The translations under genes were made by a program, and so were the position numbers. Below the pieces are notes generated by a model, which was given only the letters and a program-made list of their open reading frames with translations, was not told the origin of the DNA and did no database searches. DNA of 64,000 nt, taken from Kappaphycus alvarezii (Eukaryota; Rhodophyta; Florideophyceae; Gigartinales; Solieriaceae). Shown here piece by piece: positions 34,310-45,260 of the stretch (the stretch's first letter is position 1; every line of letters begins with the position of its first letter). The stretch covers positions 124,001 to 188,000 of the forward strand of contig NADL03000709.1 in NCBI GenBank assembly GCA_002205965.3, read 5' to 3'.

Positions 34310-35960
34310 GTCGAGCTATCATGCCTGCTGCAGCAGGGTAAGCAGGCAATGCAGCAAGGCTGCAGTACCAGCGCTGGCTAGTCCCAACAGGGAGACCCCG
34401 CAAATATGCTCCTTTTCTCTCTGACTATCCAGCCGCTTATTCGACGCATCGCAGAGGAGGATTGAGTGCTAGTTAACAGGTTGCACGCGGATGATGTTTT
34501 CATGATGGGGACACTAGACCATTCGCGAAGAGCGCTCCGCTCTCCCACAATTCAAGATCCGTCCCTTGGGCTGTTCCTCAACCAATGGAATACCTGTGTT
34601 TCTTGGCCACACACAGCGCCACTGGGCCGTGCGGCTTTCCTGCGGTCTTGTTCTCGGAGTGCTCTGGTGCGGAGTTTGAAACCCTAGCGCCCCGAAACGC
34701 AATGGTGACTTCACCAAGGCCTTTCTCCGGAGCAAGATCGACGGGTGCCGACGCACTCTTAGCCTCCTCCAACAGGTGCGAGACCCGCTGGGGCGGCTCC
34801 CTACGCACCACCTCTGTGCATTGGCATGCTGGGTCATGCAATCCGTTTAGCTTCGGGACCCCGGGCACACCACTGATCTTGCTGCAGAGTTTGATTCACT
34901 GCTGTGGTCCTCTTAAGAGTCCCTCTCACGGACATAGCCTGGAGCCAAGCCTGTCGAACTTCTGCGCGTCAGTGGTCAAGGATTCTCGCTGATTGGACCT
35001 TTCCTGCATGGGATGGTTGCCGCGAGCATGCAAGACGCTGCCCTTATTCGCCTCCACACAGCCTCGTGTACCGCGGCCCACCACCCGACCGTCTTCGACC
35101 GACGTCCTCACGGCGACCGGTCTTTCTTTATCGCCCATGCTCTATTTTGCCTCTTCGCGTATTCTTCCGCAGCGTGACCGGTGATCCCTTTCAGACTGCG
35201 GCCTCTTTGACCCGGCTACTCTTGCAGACAATCCCGTCAACCTGCAAACTCCCCTTAAAAGGGTGCAGCAAGAGGGTAGGGCAAAAAGAGTAAAAGAGTA
35301 GGGGGCACAAGATCTCTGGAAGAATGTTCCCACCCTTCTGGCTCCTATTCCCCAAGGCGCCCGTTGTCGGATACGCGGCCTTGCTCTTCCACAGAGCGTG
35401 GCCGCCCCTATCTTACAAGCGCTTTCTACAAGGGTATCAAAGTGTCTTCGGTAGATTCGAGCATCATTGTTCGTCGCCACCTCGGTCTTCCATTGTATAC
35501 GGACTCAATGCCGATGAATTGTCACCACTGCCAACAAATCCTAGATAAGTAAGGTGACTTTGCTGCTGATATGTGCTCGTTAGAGCTTGGACGGACGCAC
35601 CGACATGACTCCATCCGCAACGTTATCGCGTTTCAGATGTTCTGCGCTGCTAGTTTGAAACCACATAGATCATTCCTGGCACCCTGTTGCGGCCCGGAGA
35701 CCTTGTGCACCACTCCACCCCTCACATTGGCCCACGGAAGCGTCCTATCCCCTGTAATGCCGCATCCGTTTCGCCTTTCAAGCCTTCTGCCCAACCCAAA
35801 GCGGCTCAAGTTGCAGCTGGCCCCGCCGTTCAGGCCTGCCGTCATGAGATCCACCAACTGCAGCGCCATATCTCCCGTCAACTTGTGCCCCCTTTGAACA
35901 ACCCCACGCCCAATCTGCCTTTTCGTTTCCAACACCTGGTGCTGACTCCCTAGGTGCTAC
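34310..35960 (+). pseudogene. Non-LTR retrotransposon ORF remnant, plus strand (element L3)
   Basis: The 3' half of an RT ORF in shifting frames. Motif B is SQQGDPANMLLFSLTIQPL (~34381-34437); after one stop comes motif C, LHADDVFMMGT (~34487), with both aspartates present; GLFLNQ (~34570) fits motif D. Later a different frame gives FTKAFLRSKIDGCRRTL and DLAAEFDSLLW (~34870-34915), as in the post-RT region of this family. The C-terminal zinc finger is NCHHCQQILDK (~35518), and RPGDLVHH (~35692) matches the acidic motif of the putative endonuclease, in the order seen in L1 and L2. RT motif A and everything upstream are missing or unrecognisable. Confidence 0.7.
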
Positions 35961-36510
35961 ATTCCTAGCTTCCGCTGTGCTGTAACTGTGGGAGAGTATA
36001 CTGTATTGTACCACCAAGGGTGCCCTTGGCGCCACTGGCCCCGCTTACCGTGATTAGCTCAGGGACCTTGGACTTAAGCTCACATGTCGCTTGACGCCCC
36101 CATCAAGGGCTGCCCAGATCACGACCCTGCCCTCGATTTCCGCCCACCGCCTTCGACTCCCTGGATCCACCCGGTCCCTTACCCATGTACTGGACGAATT
36201 TGTCCCCCGAGCGGCTCGATGGTACCACACTTCCAACGGAGCGCTTTTTCGATACATTTACAAACAAGGAGCCTTTGTCGTGTTCTTCCTTCGTTGTATC
36301 CACGACCCATGCTCCATCACATGTGGCCGATGTGGAATATTTGGCTAAGCTTTTTGCCCAGTAGTCAGGCTAGACAATGTGTACCCAAGAGACAGTTCAA
36401 AAGATTTTTGTACGGTGCATACTGTACAAACGGTCGTGTCCAATCGCGGGCCACGACTGCAGTGACTTGGCAACTGCAATGACTTGCGCCGTATTTGACA
36501 GGTAGCAGTA
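35961..36510. other. Spacer between L3 and the Tc1 unit
   Basis: Several overlapping plus-strand frames (up to 132 codons), rich in Pro and Cys. One reads CSITCGRCGIFG near 36313, a partial zinc-knuckle-like string, but the following His and Cys are absent. No gene is assigned. Confidence 0.4.
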
Positions 36511-36543
36511 CTACGGTGCTGGTAAAAAAGATAGGGACACCCC
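36511..36543 (+). repeat. Left terminal inverted repeat of the Tc1 unit
   Basis: It starts ctacggtgctggtaaaaaag and pairs with 38980-39012. Confidence 0.75.
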
Positions 36544-36859
36544 ATTAAATTAGCGTACAATCCTGACTGATGCCATAAGACACCCCCAAAAGTTCAAGTT
36601 CTCTATGTTCCTTTAGTTTAATCAAAAAACTAATGGTTCCAATGGACTCTGACGGCCCTAAAACATAAAAGTGCACCTGTTGAATTTGATTTATTGTGAT
36701 AGGGAAAGACTTTCTACACTAGTCCGAAAAGTGAGGGAGACTGATGCCATAAGATAGATGGACAAAAGCGTTCATTCTTCGCCTTCATAAGCTTTTATAC
36801 AGTAATAATTCCTTTGGTAGCATTACCTGGTCAAAACCAGACACAGCAAACAATCAATC

Positions 36860-37495
36860 GTGCCGAAAGGGACACAATTAACATCAGAGGAGCGACCACA
36901 AGTGGCTAGCCTGAAACAGGCGGGTCTTCCAATTTCAGCAATCGCTAAACAGCTCAAACGATCGCGAACAGTAGTGGGTGGATTCCTTAAGGAAAAATCC
37001 ACGTATGGGACGCAAAATGTGCGGTCAAACCGACGAAAATCACGAGTTGGGATGAGTGAAGGCTGCTACCAGCGGAATCAAACTCAACAAAAAGCGGACG
37101 TACTCTGCGAATCGAACTCAATCTTCCCAAATCTGCCAGCCGAACTCGAGCTTATTAGAGTGGTACGGCTTTCTTGCGCTACAGAAAGATCAGAACCCAG
37201 CCTCCGCTCTTGCAACGGTACCGTGACGCCCGCATAAAATTTGCTAGGGCTCAGTCCAATAAGGAAGAGAACTGGTGGGTTCGAATCGTCTGGAGCGACG
37301 AGAAGCGCTTCAATTGCGATGGAACTGATGGGCTCAAATGGTACTAGCATGATTTAAAAAAAGAAGATTGTGTTCTATCTGAGCGCCAGCATGGGGGAAA
37401 TAGGGTGATGGTTTGGGCTGTTTTCTCACATGGGAAGACCAAATTAGTGGAAATTCACGCCAGGTTAAATGGAGAAGAGTACGTCAAGATGTAGC
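36860..37495 (+). pseudogene. Tc1-like transposase, plus strand, truncated
   Basis: The N-terminus MPKGTQLTSEER followed by GLPISAIAKQLKRSRTVVGG is the helix-turn-helix of Tc1-like transposases that binds the inverted repeats. After a frameshift near 37230, RDARIKFARAQSN leads to IVWSDEKRFNCDG (first catalytic Asp, ~37297) and NRVMVWAVFSHGKTKL. A TAG replaces the usual Trp codon in KWY-HDL (~37347), and another stop lies near 37492. The second Asp and the Glu of the DD34E triad are missing, because the sequence switches to the opposing element. Inactive. Confidence 0.85.
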
Positions 37496-37689
37496 ACAGT
37501 AAGGTTGTATAGCAAGAAGTACTGTACTCTAGCCTCCCAAATTCTGCCCGCTCACGTATAACACAGTATATAATAGTGCAACAGTAACATACCGAAAAAA
37601 ATTTTTAGAAAAGGAAGAAAATTCAAATTTATTGTATGCAAGGTGGAAAAATGATAAGGAAACCTCACTAAAAAAACAACAAAACCAAG

Positions 37690-38683
37690 TCAGTTATTTT
37701 TACAATACCCCTGCATCTGTAACATCTCAATGCAACGCTTCTGCATTGATTCGACTAGCTTTTCCATCAAATTAACTGCAATCCCGTTCCATTCCTCCCT
37801 AATTGATGACTTTAGTTATTCCCCGTTACTGTATTGACGACCGGCGCCGTAAACTCTGCGTGCGAGTACACCCCACAAGTTCTCGGTGGGGTTCAGATCA
37901 GGGTATTTAGCGGACCACTCCATCACATCAATAAAATGGGTAGCAAACCAATCTTTTGTGACCCGGGATGTATTGATGGGAGCGTTGTCTTGTTGAAAAA
38001 CCCATTCTACCCTGAGTATTCTTCAAAAAATATAATTAAGTAGGAATACAACATGTCACAGTACTTCTTAGGGTCTTATTTTCCTTTTAAAATAAACAAT
38101 TCCGTAGATCCATTTAAGCAAAAATCTCCAGGACCATGACACTCTCCCCTTCGTTTTGCCTTCTCGAAATTAAATGCTTTTCCTTACGTATGTCGTGCCA
38201 GTAATATTTGGAGCCATCTGGTCTGTCCAAATTAAACTTTCTTCAGCACTGAATAATACAGTCTACCATTTATCATAATTCCAGGTGATTTATTCTGTAA
38301 CCCACCTTACTCGATTTACCTTATGCAATTCTGTAAGCAGTGGACACCCAATAATCTTCGAATTCTTGAAAAGTCCTGAATTGTTTAAAGTCTTTCGGAC
38401 AGAAGACGAACAAACCGGTAGATCCAATGCTTTTTTGAGGTCATTTGAGCTCATATTGTTTTTTGAAGCCTCCCTGAAGAGTCTGCGTTAGTGAATTTCG
38501 GTAATTTTTCCGGCCTTCCCGTGCTTTACTTTGTTCCATATGTATCCATATTCTTGAGGTAGTTGAGGACAACGTTCTTGCTCCTTCCGACATGTTTCGC
38601 AATGCTGCGAGCGCTAGTCCAATAACTGAAAGTGCCGCAATATTTTCCTTTTCTTCTTCCGTTAGTTGCTTTGCTTTTCCCAT
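37690..38683 (-). pseudogene. Tc1-like transposase, minus strand, frameshifted
   Basis: The start MGKAKQLTEEEKENIAALSV at 38683 is a Tc1-type N-terminus. Later frames give FNLDRPDGSKYYWHDIRKEK (~38180-38240), RRQNEGESVMV, then QQDNAPINTSRVTKDWF (~37990) and YPDLNPTENLWG (~37900). From the Asp of QQD to the Glu of PTE there are 34 residues, so this is DD34E. The first catalytic Asp, expected just before KKFNL in WSDEK, is replaced (the local reading is FSAEES or a stop). A stop follows YSNGE, then the C-terminus to 37690. Clearly Tc1 family, inactive. Confidence 0.85.
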
Positions 38684-38979
38684 TGTTTCAGGTAAGAAAT
38701 GACACTGTTTTGATGTTGTCGTGTTCAAGAGAGAGGTTCGTGACGAAAGCAAAGGATTTTTTGTTCATTTATGTCAATCCGCTAGAGTGCAGGTGAATCT
38801 AACGAGGGCTGTCCCTATCTTTTTTCATAACTCATATTCATAAAGAACTGATATATTCACTTCCAACTTTTTATTCAATCATTTATCCGTTGATTTATTC
38901 ATTTACTGTCTCGTTCTCGATAAAATTCTGTGGAAATTCCATGTTGCGCGCCTCTTAAAGTGCACTTATCGGGGTATTC

Positions 38980-39012
38980 GGGGTGTTTGTAATATTTTTA
39001 CCAGCACTGTAG
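38980..39012 (-). repeat. Right terminal inverted repeat of the Tc1 unit
   Basis: On the minus strand it starts ctacagtgctggtaaaaata and pairs with 36511-36543; 18 of the first 19 bases around the tip match except one substitution. Confidence 0.75.
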
Positions 39013-39151
39013 TGTACAGTATAGTTCTACTGTACCAGTAATACAGTGTACTGTAGTTCTACTGTACCGGTAATACAGTGTACTGTAGTTCTACTGTACC
39101 GGCAATACAGTGTACTGTAGTTCTACTGTACTGGTAATACAGTGTACTGTA
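39012..39151. repeat. 32-bp tandem repeat, about 4.4 copies
   Basis: The unit starts tgtactgtagttctactgta and ends ccggtaatacag; copies differ at one or two positions. It starts directly at the right flank of the Tc1 unit and is built from tactgta/tacagt half-palindromes like those scattered in the window. It lacks spacers, so it is not a CRISPR. Confidence 0.9.
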
Positions 39152-39459
39152 CGCCCGATGGGGCGATAGGAGGGACAAGAGAGGTAGAGAGAAAAATGGT
39201 CAATCGGACTATCTGTCTACCTGTGTGTCAATTATCTACGGCAGTCGCCTATGAAAACACAATAAATACGGGACTGCAACGCCATCCCAGGAACTTTTGT
39301 ACCCGTTCACTGTGCCTGCCATTTCTAGTTTCCCCCGCTGACACCGCGCATGATACAGTTATGGGCCAGGGAAGGACTTAGGGAAAGGTCTATGCATGGT
39401 GAACCCCCCGGTATTCGAGCCAGATCAATACCTCCTGTCGTGGAGAAAGCAGGTTGCAA

Positions 39460-42300
39460 TTTGAGTTGACTTACTTGCAACAGGAGCCGAGAAGGGAGAC
39501 AAAAAGCTCGAAAAGACCGTATTCCACCATTTGGGCGTCAGATGTATGATCTAGGTCTTCTTCAAGCTCGGCAGAGTCTTGTAGATGAAGCAAAAGAGCA
39601 ATAGAGGATCGATTTTAAGCAAGACGACCAGTCAAACGCTGTTCAAGAGATCGTGGACTTGATCGCTCAAGATCCTCCCATCTCCGTGGTTACTCGCCTC
39701 ATTGACTCCTTCAATAAGTTGAGTTGTTGCAAACGCAAGAACAGCGAGGACCTTATGCGTTATGAGTCAAGGGTAAGCGGACTCGCCGCCATACAATTGA
39801 TTAAATAGCAAAATCGTGCTTCCAATCTACTTTACTGATGGCAGAGAAACTCGAACTCACCTCCATGTGATCATGAGCCATATATCCAAGTTTCAAAGCA
39901 ATCTTGTGACACAGCAGGCTTCATTTAGAACAAAAGGAGATTGGATCAGCCAGAGTAACAAAAAATCGCGCTTCATGGGAAATCAGCGGAAGTTCTCGCA
40001 TCAAAAAGTTTCCTTCACTCACACCTACCTCTCAAGGACATGAAAGGTCTCTGAAAACGGGGCGGAGCTCTTTCTCCAGTCCTGGAGCAAGATTTGGAAG
40101 CTGTCGTGCAAAAGTGCTCTAGCTGCCAAGAAGACGGGTAGGCTTCTCAATGTTCGCAAGACATCCTTACGAAGGTCACTTCGAATCTTTAACAAGGAAG
40201 TGAAAATAGATTTCATGTACGTGGTTTAATTAACGAAGTACCGAATATTTAATATGAAATATTTGGCTTCGCGCTTTTGCTACGCAGTTTTTGTGTCAAC
40301 CAGCGATATGGAAGGAGCTCCGAGACTCCTTGAAACTCATTGGATCGCGATGAATGGAGCGTGTGCATCAATATTGTTTGATCTGGAGTTCGATAATGAT
40401 GATTTTTCCAAAACGTCGCAAAAAATGTTATCAAACCGAAACCTCGCCCTGCGAGAAGACACAGCAAAATTGGTTCGGTGCAAAATGCAAAAATTACTCT
40501 GCGTCAGATGTCACTGCGTACTCTCAAGGATGCGATTCACGAACGAAATACGAAGGGTACTTCCTTCACTGCCCAAGAAATAGTATCAAGAGCTATTCTT
40601 ACAACGAACCTCGTGTCAGTTCCTTTGAACTTACGAGAGTATACAAACAATCTATCCTTGGTCCACCACAGATACAAATGGATTCTAAGTTAGTTGAAGC
40701 ACATTATGAGCAAGTTGCGCGCCGCACGCTCTCAAAGATGCTGTAATTTCGATCAACAAAAACTGTTCCCTCAAACATTCTCAGAAGAGGAACTCCAGTA
40801 TATTTCCTAGGGTAGTAAACAAAGCATGGTTTTTGGAGTTTGGGATACGTCCAAAACGCAAAAGAATACTTCGCGGAGCTCATTTGGAGCAAATACGGAA
40901 ATGGAAAACGGCTGAAAGTCGCATACGAGTACATATGACTATACCCATCTTCATCCCCTTTGCAAGAGCTGGACTTTATCGAACATTCAGAACAAGGACA
41001 GTAGAATCAGATCCCGTTGGATGTAGAAGGTGATTATGTTGCTGCTGCATCCATTTTGTCTGCTTCTGCCCCAAGACCAATACCAGAGATTGAAAAGTCT
41101 CAGAACTAAGCTACCAATGAATAAAATGGTTCCTTTTTGTTCTTGACTCGTTTCAATGACATCGAGAGTACTCTTATAATCGTTTCAGAGTCAAAATAGT
41201 TCCTTGTGACTAAGAAAACTGCCAATCGCGCAAAGTACAAGGACGTCGAAGTCGATGTATATACGAGTACTTTAACTAGTCGATCGGGCAAAGATGTTCG
41301 AAGTACTGTTCTTGAGGAGGCTACAAAGTTTCCAGAAGAGATGAATTCACAGAAGCAAAAGATACATAAAGTGGCTTATTGACGAATCTATCGCGAATGA
41401 AAAGTGCAATTACAATGATAAAAACCGTATAATTAAGCCAATATTATATGCTTATACAGAGATGCAAATCTTTTATGGTCGCATTGTTTCTTCCAAGTCA
41501 AAATTGATGGAGAATTTCAGATTTCTTTCGCATGGGAATAGGGATAAGCCAAAATGTGGTCAGCACCGCCTGCACTGTTTTCAGATATGCGAATTATACG
41601 CGTAAAACACGCACAGGGGTTACACCGAGTGCTAGGGGCATTTTTGTGGTTGTGAGACAACCTGAATATGATGAGGGGAATGCCGGATAAGCTAATGTAA
41701 TTCGAAGCACTAGTAGTTGCATTAGAGATAGAAGATGACTCTAAATGCAGAAGTGCATTCGATGAAGCCATTCAGCGAGGGCTAAAAAGTATGCATGTAT
41801 ATAAAGGCTAGAGCTACTGGCCTTGCATAGGGACAGGAAAAGGTTTCCCGGATCCTGTGCTGATTGATCCCCTTTGCAGCACAGCCCTAGTTAACATATC
41901 ATATATCACAGCTGATCGATAATAGAGCCTCCAACAGCAGATTTATTGCATAAGGTCTCTTCTGGACCGCAGAAACCGTCAATTGTACGCCCAAAGGGCC
42001 ACGAATTTGCCTATTCGGCTACAAAGTGGGCAGTTGTACGGGAGCAAATGGACAATTTCAGTACTTAAGGTTTTCCAAAAAAACGAAGAGCTGCAGCAGA
42101 AAAAAAAGGCTAGTTTCTCCTCCAAATTGTCGAGTTTTCACTAGTTACTAGGTCCATTGGAAATCAACAGTCAGCATTGGCTGCTTGGAAATTATATGTT
42201 AGTCTGGCGAGTAACTTTTCTGGATTATAACCAAGTACTGAACATAATTGACGCGACCAACAGCGAGCGCCTCAGGTAGACGAGCTGATTCCTTTAATTT
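39460..42300 (+). other. Unidentified decayed coding region, retroelement-like
   Basis: Several plus-strand stretches read like broken protein: EIVDLIAQDPPISVVTRLID with LMRYESRVSGLAAIQL (~39640-39800, reminiscent of a Copia gag), AIHERNTKGTSFTAQEIVSR (~40530-40590), NFDQQKLFPQTFSEEELQYI (~40745-40808), YFAELIWSKYGNGKRLKVAY (~40860-40930) and EGDYVAAASILSASAPRPIP (~41022-41090). They lie in different frames with stops between. I cannot name the family. The span may hold more than one element. Confidence 0.3.
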
Positions 42301-43047
42301 GGCCTTTTTGATAGTCGAACCCCGTTTTCCTCAAGCGTTGTATTTCTATCACCTTCCACACTACCTAACAGATAAATCTTCTCTTTTTTACTTGTTTTTT
42401 TCTTGACCAATGGTTCTTGTTCCTTTTTTGGCTTTTTGTGCTTTTGCTGTTCCTACACTCAACAATCAATCTGGGTCAGGTCGCGTAGCTCTTTCTGGGT
42501 TACAACGCGAGCTAAGTTTTATTCGCACATCCACTTAGAAAGGGCGACGTCCGCATTACTGCAGTTACTCCACGCTTTTTTACTATAATACACCAGAACA
42601 TTACAGACACGCTCATTTCAGTAAGCAGGACAATTTTTCCAATTTGAGAAGTATTGTCATCTTTTTTCCGCAAACGAGGAATCACCGTATACTTTCAACC
42701 TCAAAGAATCTGAGTAGATCTTTTGATATTTGATAGCGAGTAAATAGTTTTGTTCCGTAATTACTTTACAAATATGTTAAAATGCTCTATTAATTCTACT
42801 AGAATTTCGGTCTAGTCACTTGTGCAGCTATCAATAGCTGTTAACAGCATAGCATATCTCAGAATTTGTTGGTGTAACCAAATCAATCTATTCCTTAAGA
42901 TCTGAAGTCATAAAAAGAGGCATGCATTGGCAGATTGCGTAATTTACTGAAATACTATTCCTGACTAACCTCGGATCCATAATGAGTTCTCTTCACTCTA
43001 GTTTTTGCAAATAAAGAGTCATCAAACTCCCGCCCTCTCGATTAAAA
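42301..43047. other. AT-rich region, nothing recognised
   Basis: No frame longer than 61 codons and no motif or repeat that I can see. Confidence 0.5.
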
Positions 43048-43272
43048 CTATGAAGAGTCTTTTGCGACAAAATCATGAACTATTTTGATGCCATAAAGCA
43101 GAGAGTCGTACGTATATTTTCCATCCAATCCCTTAATTTTTGCGTTTTTATGCTTGGCGAAGAGGTAGAGATCTCTATAATTTGGCGTCATACCGAGATC
43201 TTTTCTCAGGTGTAAATTTGTACAGAAATTACAAGAAGTTCTCTCAACCAAATAACCGTAGGGAGGTTCCAT
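43048..43272 (-). CDS. Hypothetical 74-residue protein
   Basis: The frame reads MEPPYGYLVERTSCNFCTNL and GLDGKYTYDSLLYGIKIVHD. It is coding-like in composition and has a CNFC pair, but no family is recognised. It may be part of a decayed mobile element. Confidence 0.2.
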   Translation of the reverse strand: MEPPYGYLVERTSCNFCTNLHLRKDLGMTPNYRDLYLFAKHKNAKIKGLDGKYTYDSLLYGIKIVHDFVAKDSS

Positions 43273-44859
43273 AAACTGTAGTAGTTGATTTTTGGGTAAT
43301 CAATAGGTCATTTATTGATATAAGGTAAACCCTGCGCAATAGATTTTGAGCTGAATGTAAGTATGCCTGTTTGATATCTTGAGAACAAATGACGGAATCG
43401 TACATTTGAGCTAATAAGCATATAGATGGCCGGAATATGTTTGTATTTTCGTGTACAATGTATTTATTTTCCTTGTCTCCATGGCCTTTTATTTCAATCC
43501 GTGCTTTGTATACTTCTTTGTCGGTGTTCTTATTTTATAGTAACAGAAAAATACTACAGTGTGGAAATTTGCATTTCTCGGTATCTGTTTTTTCAGCAAA
43601 TATTTTTCAGATATTTCTCCCAACAACGTTGTATATTTCTTCCAGTTTGATTTCAGGAATTCAATATAATTAAATCTTGGATCTCATAGATGTAAACATT
43701 TATTGAAGATTTCAATGAGTTGAAATATTTTACAGTATAACCCTTTCATTAATGAACAAAATTCAAACAGTGTTCCAAATTTGTTATCTAAATAATTCTT
43801 CAGTTGAAAGCCTTATTGATTGTTTACCTCGCATTTTGTGTCAATGAAGACTTTTCTATAATTACTTTTCGTGATTTTGAAGGGTCTTTTTTAGATAGAG
43901 CGGACCTCACTTTCACAGGTGAGTTTATGTATAGTGGCCTTTGGAAGCCGCGTGTTGAAAGTCTGAGCTCTGATATTCTAGTCCTTTTCTCAGCCATTTC
44001 TACTTAGAGGACTCTCATTTGTTCCATTGATTCGGAAGTGTGCTTTTCATGTTCAAAACATCGGCAAAACTTCACATAATGGCGGTAGACCTTCTGGGTT
44101 TGTAGTATCGTCAATGGCCTTAACGGATAGACGTATAGAAAGTTCGGCAAAACTTCATATAATGGAGGTAGACCTTCTGGGTTTGTAGTATCGTCAATGG
44201 CCTTAACGGATAAACGTATAGAAAGTTCAGTTTCAATAAAAGGCAGTAAATGGATAATTTTAATGTCAAAATAGCGAAGCTTCTCATTGAACCTTTCACC
44301 AGAGTCAGTTTATTTATATATTGAAACTCCGGATAAACTGAGCTTAGCCCAATTAGATATTGGTAGGTCTTTCTATGCTTTGGAATTAAAAAGATGGCCT
44401 TGTTACACTTCCATTTTGTCAGAAAATCTAGTATTAAGTGTCGCTTATCACAAAAGAAATGGGTTCTGAATAGGTTCTGCACTTTGACGGCGTGAAAACA
44501 GCGTTACAGAAATGGTTTCGTGTATCGACCGTATGAAGTAAAAGTTTTTCATCAAGAATCATAATATTAAGAGCTAACTGCATGTTGAATATGATTTCAT
44601 TGGGCGCACTGGCTAGGAATGACCTGGGTTTCGTTTCAAATTGCTCAAAATTGGGGCGTGGTTTGGATATTTCAGTAATTAATTCTCGTTTCTCAGGCGT
44701 TTACTCCTCTAGTCTAGCTTTGCTGGCCAATTTGTACTGCATAAAAGCAGGGGATGGGTTAATATAGATGGAGGGTGCTTACATCTAGAATACGTGAACG
44801 GAGTTTCAGAGAAATTGCAAAAGACTTAAAATAACTTTATTTGCGTGTTATTGACATAT
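43273..44859. other. AT-rich region with a tandem duplication, no recognised gene
   Basis: Minus-strand peptides such as KAIDDTTNPEGLPPLYEVLP occur twice because of the 83-bp duplication; this part may belong to the retroelement whose protease lies at 44860-45260. Confidence 0.35.
44061..44226. repeat. 83-bp direct tandem duplication
   Basis: 44061-44143 is repeated at 44144-44226 with three substitutions. Each unit starts tcggcaaaacttcaca/tata and ends tatagaaagt. Confidence 0.95.
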
Positions 44860-45260
44860 TATATCTATTTTTGGGGACAAGTGGGGGTTTGACGTTGTAT
44901 AAAACAATTGATAATCTTTCTAAAGCTTCATGACCAATCAATAATGGAATAATGGCGTCAATGTCATGAATATAAAGCGGAATAAAAGCCCCATCAGGAG
45001 TTTGGATACGAATTGGAATATAATAAATGCTTGGGAATGTTACATCTTCGAACTTTTATACAGTTGTTACCAACTTTGGCTTTATTCTGATTCTAGCGAG
45101 ATCTGAATCGCTTTTGTTTTTGATCTTTTAATCACTGATTATTAGGCACCAGTGTCGTGGAATACTCCGTGGAATTTCTTTGAGTCGAAATACTGGGGAA
45201 ATTTGTTGCTCGTGATAGTTAAATTCTCATAGACCTCAATGTTCTTCTTTTCACTTTTCA
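44860..45260 (-). pseudogene. Retroelement aspartic protease remnant
   Basis: On the minus strand FPQYFDSKKFHGVFHDTGA (~45200-45145) gives a D-T-G-A active-site motif. About 65 codons later, after frame changes, PDGAFIPLYIHDIDAIIPLL and GHEALERLSIVLYN (~44990-44890) resemble the flap and the hydrophobic-G segment of retropepsins. Upstream (45.3 kb) a basic region HKERGRHPMSSDKN could be a degenerate zinc knuckle. The order nucleocapsid-protease suggests an LTR retrotransposon on the minus strand, group undetermined. Two stops follow DTGA, so it is dead. Confidence 0.45.

Larger units (their letters stand above)
36514..39009. mobile_element. Composite Tc1/mariner unit with TIRs and TA flanks
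   Basis: The left end (from 36514) reads cggtgctggtaaaaaagata and the right end, reverse complemented from 39009, reads cagtgctggtaaaaatatta. Over 33 positions from 36511 and from 39012 inward, 26 agree. A TA dinucleotide flanks each end (36512-36513 and 39010-39011), as expected for Tc1/mariner target duplication. Inside are two opposed transposase remnants, so at about 2.5 kb the unit is roughly twice a normal Tc1. An inner aaaaaagatagggaca string occurs at 36524 and, inverted, near 38807. Confidence 0.75.

Noticed and set aside
36084-36360. Possible gag zinc knuckle (CSITCGRCGIFG)
   Set aside because: Only the first half of a CCHC pattern is present, a stop follows at once, and the neighbouring frames give no capsid-like sequence.
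37265-37290. tRNA-like T-loop string (ggttcgaatc)
   Set aside because: It lies inside the Tc1 transposase coding region and no cloverleaf can be formed around it.
39012-39151. Possible CRISPR array
   Set aside because: The 32-bp units follow each other without spacers, and the surrounding genome is eukaryotic.
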